Shown: positions 1 through 6,377, counted from the stretch's first letter. The stretch: DNA of 10,891 nucleotides from CAMBRF01 sp964404035 (GCA_964404035.1 CAYOIT010000154.1:1-10891); one strand, 5' to 3'. The notes: a model not told the origin generated them from the letters alone. Numbers and translations: made by a program.

Positions 1-184
1 TGAGACACAAGTTACAGATAGTAAGAATAGGCGACAGATGTTTTGACGACCCGCTGACCGGGCCACGCCCAATTGCTCTTCAAAACCGCCCTTTGTCCGG
101 CATTCCGGCCTCCAGATGTGAAGTGTTTGTCAAAGCCCTGGCAAAGTGCCCTCGGGGCATGAGCCCTGCTCAAATAGGAGTCTA

Positions 185-311
185 CCACCTGAGGCTGGTT
201 GGAACAGGAATCGCACTCAAGGGTGCATACAGGATTCGAACGACTGGCCGACTGGGGTGCCCGGGGGAGGCGGATCCTCAGCTGTGGAACCGCAGCATGG
301 GCTGCGGTTCC
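185..311 (+). ncRNA. Candidate structured RNA (sRNA or leader), unassigned
   Basis: This is a structure-only call. CCACCTGAGG (185-194) can pair with CCTCAGCTGTGG (276-287), giving a 10-bp long-range stem with one 2-nt bulge that closes a domain of about 80 nt. Inside it, GAATC (208-212) pairs with GATTC (233-237), stacked on GCACT/GGTGC (213-217 with 222-226) around a CAAG loop, leaving ATACAG bulged. The closing stem abuts the intrinsic terminator at 286-316 and overlaps its left arm by 2 nt. I do not recognise it as tRNA, tmRNA, SRP RNA, RNase P RNA or any riboswitch I know. It could be a terminated small RNA or an attenuator leader of the gene at 346. Bases 1-184 show only small hairpins (for example TGCCC-TCG-GGGCA at 147-159) and no convincing gene or promoter. 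Confidence 0.35.
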
Positions 312-316
312 TTTTT
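286..316 (+). terminator. Rho-independent terminator upstream of small membrane gene
   Basis: A perfect 11-bp stem, GGAACCGCAGC (286-296) with GCTGCGGTTCC (301-311), has a 4-nt ATGG loop and is followed directly by TTTTT (312-316). This is a canonical intrinsic terminator on the + strand. It ends 29 nt before the ATG at 346, so it either ends an upstream small transcript or controls read-through into that gene. Confidence 0.85.
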
Positions 317-329
317 CGAAACACTTCGC

Positions 330-336
330 AAGGAGG
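330..336 (+). promoter_or_regulatory. Shine-Dalgarno that fixes the start at 346
   Basis: AAGGAGG lies 9 nt upstream of the ATG at 346. It is the strongest ribosome-binding site in the window and argues for this start rather than the in-frame ATG at 199, which would have to be translated through the terminator hairpin. Confidence 0.8.
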
Positions 337-345
337 GTTACGACC

Positions 346-597
346 ATGCCAACCACCACAAGAAGCTCACGTAAGGCATCCCAAAGGCTCATTGGGGGCG
401 ACACCCTGTTCATTGGCGGCATGGTGCTGACGTTTGCCGTCCTTTGTCCCGGGTTCGGCGCGATCGGGCTCACCATTGGATTGTCGTTGATCGTCATCGG
501 CGGCTGGTTCTGCCTGCTGGCCAGGCCTGGCGCGCACGAGCCGGTTTGCGAACCCGCACGGGTGATCACGCACGGGATTACGTCGCTCAAAGGATAG
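346..597 (+). CDS. Small two-helix membrane protein, function unknown
   Basis: This encodes an 83-residue protein that I do not recognise as a named family. The N-terminus is basic (RSSRK near residues 7-10, then R14). Two hydrophobic stretches follow at about residues 20-36 and 37-58, separated by a CPGFG turn, so the likely topology is a short transmembrane hairpin. The tail of about 25 residues after LLARPG is hydrophilic and carries one Cys (about residue 68). Glycine-rich helices (IGGM, IGLTIGL, VIGGWF) suggest tight helix packing. The ATG is chosen because AAGGAGG sits 9 nt upstream. The gene stands alone, bracketed by terminators at 286-316 and 638-666, so it is probably a monocistronic unit. 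Hydrophobicity and the ribosome site make a real gene likely; the role is unknown. Confidence 0.7.
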   Translation: MPTTTRSSRKASQRLIGGDTLFIGGMVLTFAVLCPGFGAIGLTIGLSLIVIGGWFCLLARPGAHEPVCEPARVITHGITSLKG

Positions 598-632
598 ACC
601 AGCCTTCGCTTCAGTCCCGCTGATTTGTATTC

Positions 633-658
633 TGGAGGGCGGCAATCCCGTGCCGCCG
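633..658. repeat. Short hairpin repeat, family C copy 1
   Basis: This 26-bp element starts TGGAGGGCG and folds as GGCGGCA (638-644) with TGCCGCC (651-657) around ATCCCG. It matches the element at 6081-6106 except for a few bases; one of the differences is a compensating G-C to C-G swap in the stem. Related forms occur at 832-856 and, decayed, at 6022-6053. Confidence 0.7.
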
Positions 659-666
659 GTTTTCTT
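638..666 (+). terminator. Probable terminator of the small membrane gene
   Basis: The 7-bp GC-rich stem of the family C hairpin (638-644 with 651-657) is followed by GG and TTTTCTT (660-666), 40 nt after the stop codon at 597. It fits an intrinsic terminator on the + strand. The repeat appears to have supplied the termination signal here; the related copy at 6081 has no T-run. Confidence 0.55.
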
Positions 667-684
667 CAAGTATTTCCCAGGTAG

Positions 685-746
685 GGCGGGGCTGTCCAGC
701 CTTCGCAGCTGTAGCTTTACTACGGCGGAGTAGGCCCAGACCCGCC
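685..746. repeat. Two-tier hairpin element, probable dispersed repeat
   Basis: The outer stem is GGCGGG (685-690) with CCCGCC (741-746), continued by CTG/CAG (692-694 with 737-739). The inner imperfect stem pairs 699-714 with 720-735 around a CTTTA loop; GCTGTAG with CTACGGC gives its apical seven pairs, including one G-T. The GCCTTCGC...TACGGCGGAGTAGGC pattern resembles abundant intergenic repeats I associate with verrucomicrobial and planctomycete genomes (recollection, not a search). Only one copy lies in this window, and no protein signal was seen. Confidence 0.5.
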
Positions 747-831
747 GCTCAGAACGCCCTCCCCGCTCCCTGCTCCTGGCTAACCGCCTCCGGTCTCAGG
801 TTTCCTCCTCGCTTATCGCCCGCCACCCCAT

Positions 832-878
832 GGGAGGGCGCGCATGCTGCGCACCGCGGACGACAGTGCGTCCCTCCC
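832..878. repeat. Palindromic element with GGGAGGG/CCCTCCC ends, family C-like
   Basis: A 7-bp outer stem (832-838 with 872-878) encloses two small hairpins: GCGCA-TGC-TGCGC (840-852) and GGACG/CGTCC (858-862 with 869-873), the latter competing with the outer stem. The first half (833-856, GGAGGGCG...CACCG) aligns with the family C hairpins at 633 and 6081, so this looks like a longer composite member. It lies between the small membrane gene and the glycosidase gene. Confidence 0.55.
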
Positions 879-947
879 GGAAGAGGTGACGCCTATCTGT
901 CTGTCCCCTTTGCTTCGGGCAATCCGGGTATCGCCCCGCAGCCCAGC

Positions 948-1031
948 GTGGCACGGGTTTCCAACCCGTCGCCCCTGCCACTGGGCAAGCTAATGAAGAG
1001 AAGAGGCTACGGGTTTGGAAACCCGTGCCAC
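948..1031. repeat. 84-bp palindromic repeat, family A copy 1
   Basis: The ends are inverted: GTGGCACGGGTTTCCAACCC at the left and GGTTTGGAAACCCGTGCCAC at the right, with a middle containing AGAGAAGAGGCTACGGG. The reverse complement matches 9702-9784 over the full length, including the AGCCTCTTCTCTTC block, and similarity continues for about 15 bp beyond the left end here (CTGGGCTGCGGG in reverse). It ends 60 bp before the glycosidase start and could form a long cruciform or RNA hairpin. The sequence type is one I recall as common between genes in planctomycetes and relatives. Confidence 0.85.
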
Positions 1032-1091
1032 GTCCGGGCCCTCCGCAACGCGCATTTGTAGAAGACCGTGCGGTCTGGTAGATTTCGCAGC

Positions 1092-2840
1092 ATGAACAAG
1101 GACACGTTGGCATTGCTGAGACGGTGTGCTGTGACGGGCGGGGCGCGGGGAGTGGGGGGCTGTCTTGTGGCCTTGGCGCTTGGGCTGGCTGTGAACACGG
1201 CGGTGGCTCAATCGCCAGAGGTGTGGTGCGTGGGCGAGTCCACCAAGGTGAAACCCGGTGATCCGCCGCAGGAGAGGAATCTGACCTGGAACGGCGCAAC
1301 CAAGACCGTGACCCTGGGCAGTGCCCGCAATGAATATGTTGCCTTCCAGATCGCCATTCGCGGGGCCCAGGAGGGCGGGACGGACATTACCGTGGTTGCC
1401 GATGGCCTCAAAGGGGCGGGTTCAGCGGTCATTCCCAGGGCGAATGTGGACTTGTTCGTCGAACACTACCTCACGGTGAAGACCACCTCGCGGAGCGATC
1501 CGAAGAACATCTTTCCCGGCATGACCGCCGGTGAACACCCGACGCAAATGGTCCCTTTCCAGGCCAAAAAATACGGGGCGCCCTTCACCCTCGGCGCCGG
1601 CCGCAATCAGCCGGTGTGGGTCGATATTTATGTGCCGGAGGAGGCCGCGCCCGGAGACTACAAGGGCACGTTCAAGGTGCTGGCCGGGAAGAAGGTGGTC
1701 TCGGAGATCACCGTTGCCCTGACGGTGTGGTCGTTCACCCTGCCGCATGAAACGCATTTCCGTTCGTTCCTCTATACCGGGCCCGAAAACCTGCGGTGGG
1801 GCCATCACCTGACCTCGGGCTGGGATGAGCCCTCGATGGCCCCCCTGTTCGATGCCTACTTCCAGATGGCCCACCAGCACCGGCTGAATTTCCATCCCAC
1901 GGCCGGCTCGGGATTGGAGGAGGTCCTGGTCAAGTTTCACCAGTACTACGACGGGAGCGCCTTCAAGGATCGCGTCGGGAAGGGAGTGGGCCAGAATCTG
2001 GCCTGCATTACCCCGGAAGGGTCGACCGAACAGGAGTTCAAGGCCTACGCCAGGAAGATTGTCGCGGAAGCCGAGGCGAAGAAACTCAACACGACGATGG
2101 TCAGCTACATTTGGGACGAACCGCATTCGGAGGCCGACTTCGCCGAGTCCAGGAAGCGATGCCAATGGGTTCGGGCCGCGGTCGGCAAAAAACTGCTGAC
2201 GTTTATTGCCACGCCGCAATGGCAGAAATATGACGCCGGGGAGGTCAACATCTTCTCGGAAACGTCGGTTGAGGACATTCCTAAGGTCGTGGCGCGGGGC
2301 GATGCGGTCTGGGCGGTCAACGGGGGCTATGGCGCCGGACCCTACGTGGACGCGCCGGGATTTGGGGGCCGGTCAATTGTGTTGATGAATTGGAAAATGA
2401 AACTGGGCGGCTGGCAGTTCTGGGACTGCTGTTACTGGGTGGACAAGCAGGCGCTCCGGAAGAAAGGGTTCACGTATGCCAAGGCCCATGCCCATCCTGA
2501 TCAGTGGCTGACGGACCTGTGGAACGACCCCATGACGTTCGACGAAACCCGCAAACCGGGTTATCCGGAGCGCTATGCCCTCCGGATTAACGGTGACGGC
2601 GTCCTGTTTTACCCCGGTTATGAGGTCGGCATCAACGGGCCGATCGCCGGTTATCAGATGAAGTCGCTCCGTCGGGGTGCGCAGGATTACGAGTACCTGT
2701 GGCTGTTGCGGAACAAGGGGCAGGAAAAGGAAGCCAATGCCATTCTTGACACTGTCTGCCTTGCCCCGGGAAGGTGGAATCCCGATCCTGAGAGTTGGGA
2801 CAAGGCGCGGTTGGAGTGGGCCAGATTGCTTAACAAGTGA
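1092..2840 (+). CDS. Secreted GH123/DUF4091-type glycoside hydrolase
   Basis: This encodes a 582-residue protein. An N-terminal signal peptide (basic RR at 10-11, hydrophobic core about 23-34, likely cleavage after AVA at about 39) directs export. Residues about 40-215 form a beta-rich domain (VWVDIYVPEEAAPGDYKGTF is typical). Residues about 220-545 are the TIM-barrel-like catalytic domain of the family formerly called DUF4091 and now linked to GH123, which contains beta-N-acetylgalactosaminidases. WDEP at about 341-344 supplies the tandem Asp-Glu used by GH123 enzymes, and RRGAQDYEYLWLL (about 527-539) is a family C-terminal signature. Length is normal and the frame intact. The ATG at 1092 gives a standard signal peptide; a GTG at 1068 would add 8 residues. 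Neither has a strong ribosome site. The exact sugar cleaved is uncertain; the family call is firm. Confidence 0.88.
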   Translation: MNKDTLALLRRCAVTGGARGVGGCLVALALGLAVNTAVAQSPEVWCVGESTKVKPGDPPQERNLTWNGATKTVTLGSARNEYVAFQIAIRGAQEGGTDITVVADGLKGAGSAVIPRANVDLFVEHYLTVKTTSRSDPKNIFPGMTAGEHPTQMVPFQAKKYGAPFTLGAGRNQPVWVDIYVPEEAAPGDYKGTFKVLAGKKVVSEITVALTVWSFTLPHETHFRSFLYTGPENLRWGHHLTSGWDEPSMAPLFDAYFQMAHQHRLNFHPTAGSGLEEVLVKFHQYYDGSAFKDRVGKGVGQNLACITPEGSTEQEFKAYARKIVAEAEAKKLNTTMVSYIWDEPHSEADFAESRKRCQWVRAAVGKKLLTFIATPQWQKYDAGEVNIFSETSVEDIPKVVARGDAVWAVNGGYGAGPYVDAPGFGGRSIVLMNWKMKLGGWQFWDCCYWVDKQALRKKGFTYAKAHAHPDQWLTDLWNDPMTFDETRKPGYPERYALRINGDGVLFYPGYEVGINGPIAGYQMKSLRRGAQDYEYLWLLRNKGQEKEANAILDTVCLAPGRWNPDPESWDKARLEWARLLNK

Positions 2841-2854
2841 GGATGTTGAGGACT

Positions 2855-2997
2855 CCAGATCCCGTTGGCGCAGCAGCGCCAACCTTTGGAGTGCGGCAGT
2901 TTTGGCTGCCGCCTTTCTGCCTGCGCGACCGGGCTCAAGGCGGCAGCCGAACTGCCGCACTCCCAAGGCTCGCGAACGCTCGCAGTCCAGACGGGCA
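2855..2997. repeat. ~143-bp triple-hairpin repeat, family B copy 1
   Basis: Starting 14 bp after the glycosidase stop, it contains GTTGGCGC/GCGCCAAC (2864-2871 with 2876-2883, AGCA loop). Next is a large inverted repeat of about 26 bp per arm, TGGAGTGCGGCAG... with ...CTGCCGCACTCCCA. A tail with GCTCGC repeated (around 2968-2983) ends at AGACGGGCA. The reverse complement of 6378-6522 matches it throughout with about a dozen differences, several of them short indels. The first hairpin may also serve as a transcription end for the glycosidase gene, though no T-run follows. Confidence 0.9.
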
Positions 2998-3009
2998 GGA
3001 ACCGAATCG

Positions 3010-3825
3010 TGGCAGTAATGCTCGACTGGACCCTGTCGTCGCCGGTAGTGTTGCGGCCGATGACGGTTTCGCGGTGAGTTCCGCAGCCTTGACCGCCGGC
3101 GTCCCCGGCCAGGACTGGCAGCGGCTTTTCGCGGTACCCAGGGAGATCACCCCGGCCGGTTTCGCGGTCGACAGCCAGGGCCGCTGCTATATCAGCGATG
3201 CGAGTCTCAATCGCGTTTTCCAGTTTGATGCCAGGGGCAAGCGCTTGCACACGTTTGGCCGGCGGGCCGCCCAGCGCCCCGGGCGCTACGACCCGCAGGG
3301 CGGGAACAAGGATCGTGCCCGGCAACTGCTGGCCAAGGCGGTCTTTCCGCCGGAGGGAAAACCGGTGGAGCTGAGCGCGACGTTCAGCGGTGAGCTTGTC
3401 CGGGGTTACTGGTCCGATCCCGGCGCGGTCCGCTGGCATGCGGCGACCGTGGCCGATCTCGACAACCGTGTGGTGTTGGGCACCGGCGCCCAGGTGTGGT
3501 ACGGGGCGACCTGGATCCACGCGGACCGGGACTCGCAGGTGGACTTCCAGTTGCAGGGGCACCAGCAGACTTATCTGGTGTTTGAGCTGAACGGCGAGCG
3601 CATCCAGGATGGGAGATTCGCGAGAACAACGGCCGCTGCGTCGCTGCCAAGCCCGTGACCCTGAAGGCCGGCTGGAATGAAGTGCGTCTTCGTGGCTTCT
3701 GCGTCGGCTTCCCGCCGTTCCGCGCCGGGCTGGTGATTCAGGGTGAGCCCCAGGTGCTGTGGGGGCTGCGCTTATCCGGCACGCCACCGGTGCCGGATAA
3801 GTCGCGAGCGCCTATTTTACCCTGA
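3010..3825 (+). pseudogene. NHL-repeat / jelly-roll protein, truncated and frameshifted
   Basis: The first readable part carries one NHL-type beta-propeller blade (GFAVDSQGRCYISDASLNRV, then FQFDARGKRLHTFGR), where intact NHL proteins have several. After RPGRYDPQ it passes abruptly into a jelly-roll-like segment (WYGATWIHADRDSQVDFQL, then YLVFELNGERI). A shift near 3605-3616 moves the reading frame: one frame stops at 3656-3658, while the continuation (EIRENNGRCVAAKPVTLKAG, WNEVRLRGF, QVLWGLRLS) runs on to a TGA at 3823-3825. There is no signal peptide or credible start; the open frame extends back into the 2855-2997 repeat, so the 5' end was lost at or near it. The last 14 bp overlap the end of the opposing SGNH gene. 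I infer a decayed glycan-associated NHL protein with lost blades; the domain names are pattern-based. Confidence 0.7.
3771..3801. terminator. Perfect 12-bp hairpin between convergent transcripts
   Basis: CTTATCCGGCAC (3771-3782) pairs perfectly with GTGCCGGATAAG (3790-3801) around a 7-nt loop. It lies 10 bp beyond the stop of the SGNH gene (minus strand) and inside the tail of the plus-strand pseudogene. No clear T-run follows on either strand (ATTTT at 3814-3818 is weak), so this is a structural transcript-end candidate rather than a textbook terminator. Confidence 0.5.
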
Positions 3826-5989
3826 CCATCCAGGGCAAGGCCTGGCCCGGCTGCTTTTCGAGGCGTATGACGCCGTACCAGCGGGGGCTCCACGGATGCC
3901 CGTCCTCCGACCACAGGAGCTGAGTGACTCCGGCGCTGCCGCGATGCGTCCACCAGAGTGAGAAGCCCAGGTCGCCGCTTTGCGGCCACGACGTGCGGTC
4001 CATCAATTCATAGGGGATGAACAGTTCAACGAAGGCACCGGTGTCCGTCTTGCTCCACTTCCCGGCAAGTCCCGTGGCTTTCCGGGACGTCTCGCCCTTG
4101 GAGACGCTGAAACGGCCCTCCTTACCCTTGTTGCCTGAAACCCAATAGTAAGGGCCCGGTGTGCCGAGGAATTCCGGTTGGCGCGTATCGAAGAACAGCA
4201 TGAAGTTATCGGTCTCGACGGTGCCCGTCGCCCGGATGGCCAGAAAGAGCCCTTGCCCGCCCGCCTTCATGCTCCACTGGAGCCGGCATTCATCGGGGCT
4301 TGCACGCTTGTCCTCCATTCCCCTGGTCCAGCGCGCCTGGGACGGATCGCCGACCCCGGCCCATGCATGCCCGGCCCATTCCTTGTCTTCGCCATCGACC
4401 GTAGCCTCGCCCTTCAGGGCGGCGGCGTACCTGCAGAAGGCGAGTTCCGCCACCGCATAGCCATTGGTCACCGTTCGAATCAGGGGGATCCGCCCGTGGT
4501 CTTTGTCCGCCGGAAGGTCGACGTCAACGCGTTCGCCATTGTCCAGGCGGACTTGGACTTTCGGGGTTGTGGCGACCAGGCGCTCGCGCTGGAAGGAGGG
4601 CGTGCCGAAGGGGGCTGGTATGCCGCTGACGTAAGTGTGCCCCTCGGAGAACAGCAGCGTGGAGAGGATGGGAGTCCCCGGGGCGAGAGCGGTGATGGCG
4701 GGATATTTCAGGAGATCGCCGGGTTTCTGCGCTTCAGGCCAGTCCACCGTGAATGACGCCGTTTCGCCGGGCTTCAGGTTATAGTCTCCGGAGCCTTGGA
4801 GTGCGACCGGTTCGCATTCAAGCCGGGAATACACGGCCAGTTTTCCGGTCAGGGTCTTATCGGACCTGTTGGAGAGCGAGAGGGTGCTTTTCACGCCTGA
4901 GTCGGTCCAGGTGCTGACCGCTTTCTTTTCCAGCGGTTCCGGAACGACCGGGCGGGCAATGGCGTTGTAGACGGCGCGCGCGATCATGAGGTGCCCCAGC
5001 GCGTTGGGATGGATCGTGTCGCCCTTGCCGTCGGTCTCGATCATCGAAATGAACGGCTTCGAGTACGAGGGAGGGTAGAGCGGCCACAGCTTTTCGGCCG
5101 ACGCTTCGATGGTGGCGCCTCCGTCACCCCAGATCGCCTGGAAGGTTTCGGCGCAGGGGAGCTTCAATCGGTCGGCCAGTTGACTCACGGACTTGGCGAA
5201 TCCAATCGTGCGGAAGGCGTATTCCGGAGGATTCGCATCCGGCTTGGCGTTCTCTTTGTTCACCGGGATGTCGATATGAGGGGTGGGCTGCAGGAAGACC
5301 GGGTCGGCGCCGCAGTCATCGGCCAGATGCCTGGCCAGCCACTCGTACTGGTCGAGGTACCCGTCCAGCGGGCAGCCGGCGGCCTGGTCGTTGAGCCCGT
5401 ACATGATCACGGCCAGGTCCGGCTTGTTCGAGATCGCATCGTTTTCGAAGTTTCGCACGGAAGCGTCGATGGACCGTCCGGGATACGATCGGTCGACCAC
5501 GGTGATGCTCTTGTTTCCCGTGGCCCGGGCCAACATCATCGCCAGCATGTTTTCGAACTCGCCGGTAGCGGTCACGGAATCGCCCATGGCCAGGATCGTG
5601 AAGGGTTTGCCCTTGAGGAGTTTACCGGCCGACCTTGGCAGGCTGCGCCGCATGACCTTCTTGTCGATGGGGGGCGGGGGCGTCAGCGCCAGGAAACGCA
5701 GTTCCGCGGGCGGGTCGGTCTTCAATGACACAATATGGATCCCTTCCGCCAGCGGTTGGAGGTGGATCGTTCCGTCTTTGACCGGAACCTTGCCATTCCC
5801 TGTAGGACCCCAGCCGTCACGGGTGATGGTTTTCATCTCGTAGGCGACCTCGTCCACCCGGCCGCTCAGGACGATGTCCACCGACGTGTCCGTGAAGACA
5901 TACTTGCTCGACAATGCTGGGCCCGAGGCGCCAAGCAACGTCGCGGAACAGGAGATCATGCACAAGGCTATACAAACAATGGTTTTCAT
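3812..5989 (-). CDS. Secreted SGNH/GDSL hydrolase with CBM9-like C-terminal domain
   Basis: This encodes a 725-residue protein with a signal peptide (MKTIVCIALCMISCSATLLG, cleavage near residue 21-23). After an N-terminal beta region (about 25-125) comes an SGNH hydrolase: block I AMGDSVT with nucleophile Ser about 138, block II PGRS with Gly about 171, block III YGLND with Asn about 200, and block V DTIHPNALGH with Asp about 324 and His about 327. All catalytic positions are present, so an active esterase, for example a carbohydrate or O-acetyl esterase, is expected. A linking beta region (about 350-520) leads to a C-terminal domain (about 525-715) with the CBM9/DOMON-like pattern: ATVDGEDKEW, LFLAIRATG, GAFVELFIPYELM, DLGFSLWWTHRG. 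GAGAGG 9 nt upstream of the ATG supports the start. It converges on the NHL pseudogene. The substrate is not determinable from the sequence; a link to the GH123-like neighbour is inferred from shared secretion and domain types. Confidence 0.88.
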   Translation of the reverse strand: MKTIVCIALCMISCSATLLGASGPALSSKYVFTDTSVDIVLSGRVDEVAYEMKTITRDGWGPTGNGKVPVKDGTIHLQPLAEGIHIVSLKTDPPAELRFLALTPPPPIDKKVMRRSLPRSAGKLLKGKPFTILAMGDSVTATGEFENMLAMMLARATGNKSITVVDRSYPGRSIDASVRNFENDAISNKPDLAVIMYGLNDQAAGCPLDGYLDQYEWLARHLADDCGADPVFLQPTPHIDIPVNKENAKPDANPPEYAFRTIGFAKSVSQLADRLKLPCAETFQAIWGDGGATIEASAEKLWPLYPPSYSKPFISMIETDGKGDTIHPNALGHLMIARAVYNAIARPVVPEPLEKKAVSTWTDSGVKSTLSLSNRSDKTLTGKLAVYSRLECEPVALQGSGDYNLKPGETASFTVDWPEAQKPGDLLKYPAITALAPGTPILSTLLFSEGHTYVSGIPAPFGTPSFQRERLVATTPKVQVRLDNGERVDVDLPADKDHGRIPLIRTVTNGYAVAELAFCRYAAALKGEATVDGEDKEWAGHAWAGVGDPSQARWTRGMEDKRASPDECRLQWSMKAGGQGLFLAIRATGTVETDNFMLFFDTRQPEFLGTPGPYYWVSGNKGKEGRFSVSKGETSRKATGLAGKWSKTDTGAFVELFIPYELMDRTSWPQSGDLGFSLWWTHRGSAGVTQLLWSEDGHPWSPRWYGVIRLEKQPGQALPWMVRVK

Positions 5990-6021
5990 TTATCGATGCC
6001 TCTCAATAAGTCACTTGCACC

Positions 6022-6053
6022 CCGGCGGCAAGGGATTGTCACCCTATCAGAAT
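6022..6053. repeat. Decayed family C hairpin repeat
   Basis: Read on the minus strand, ATTCTGATAGGG is followed by TGACAATCCCTTGCCGCCGG. This aligns with the copy at 629-659 (ATTCTGGAGGG, CAATCCCGTGCCGCCGG). The right half is nearly identical, but the left arm has changed so that the stem no longer pairs well. It lies 33 bp upstream of the SGNH start, inside the likely promoter/leader region of that gene. Confidence 0.5.
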
Positions 6054-6080
6054 GCGAAAACAATAACCTATTCATTTCCC

Positions 6081-6106
6081 TGGAGGGCGCCAATCCTTTG
6101 GCGCCG
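6081..6106. repeat. Short hairpin repeat, family C copy 2
   Basis: TGGAGGGCG begins a hairpin with an 8-bp perfect stem, GGCGCCAA (6086-6093) with TTGGCGCC (6098-6105), and a TCCT loop. It is the same 26-bp layout as 633-658. No T-run follows. It sits at the 5' boundary of the DUF4143 remnant. Confidence 0.7.
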
Positions 6107-6125
6107 TGTCCATACCCTAACCAGG

Positions 6126-6350
6126 CCTCGGCGCAAGGTGGATTTCCTCCTCGCGGTCGGATCGAAGGTTCTTCCCGTCGAGATCAAATCCGGCTCCTCG
6201 GGCTCGTTGAAGAGTCTCCGTCTATTCCTCGAGTCTCACCCGCAGAGTCGTTTGGGGATTCGTCTCTATGACGGTCCGTACCTGCGCGAAGCCTCAATCT
6301 GGCCTTTGCCCCTCTATGCCGCCGGAACACTCCATCGGCTGCAAGCCTGA
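6126..6350 (+). pseudogene. C-terminal remnant of DUF4143 AAA ATPase
   Basis: About 74 residues remain. VDFLLAVGSKVLPVEIKSG followed by SLKSLRLFLESHP is the characteristic end of the DUF4143 domain, found C-terminal to an AAA ATPase domain in a large prokaryotic family. The VDF...EIK spacing resembles a PD-(D/E)XK nuclease-like core. The ATPase domain, Walker motifs and start codon are all missing, and the open frame upstream runs through a hairpin repeat and antisense to the SGNH gene start. The tail (YDGPYLREASIWPLPLYAAG) then a TGA complete the original C-terminus. Full-length relatives are around 380-420 residues, so only about a fifth survives. It should be non-functional. Confidence 0.75.
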
Positions 6351-6377
6351 TCCTGGCCGCCTGTCCAAAGCGTGCCT

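Noticed and set aside
225..255. GGATTCGAAC motif resembling the T-loop of a minus-strand tRNA
   Set aside because: The five bases on either side do not pair (only the first pair forms), and no acceptor stem or anticodon arm could be found around it.
598..1091. CRISPR array or tandem repeat in the repeat-rich intergenic region
   Set aside because: The hairpins belong to different families, with no regular spacing or repeated direct units.
1068..1091. GTG start for the glycosidase at 1068
   Set aside because: It would only add MRSGRFRS before an already good signal peptide and has no better ribosome site; ATG 1092 is preferred but not proven.
1422..2219. Long minus-strand open frame inside the glycosidase gene
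   Set aside because: It is antisense to a clear GH123/DUF4091 protein; its composition (Arg/Gly/Pro-rich, no motifs) is that of a GC-rich shadow.
2687..3787. 366-codon minus-strand open frame
   Set aside because: It crosses the glycosidase C-terminus, the family B repeat and the NHL remnant antisense, and has no recognisable domain.
4991..5728. 245-codon plus-strand open frame
   Set aside because: It lies wholly antisense to the SGNH catalytic domain, and its translation is Arg/Gly/Val-rich without motifs.
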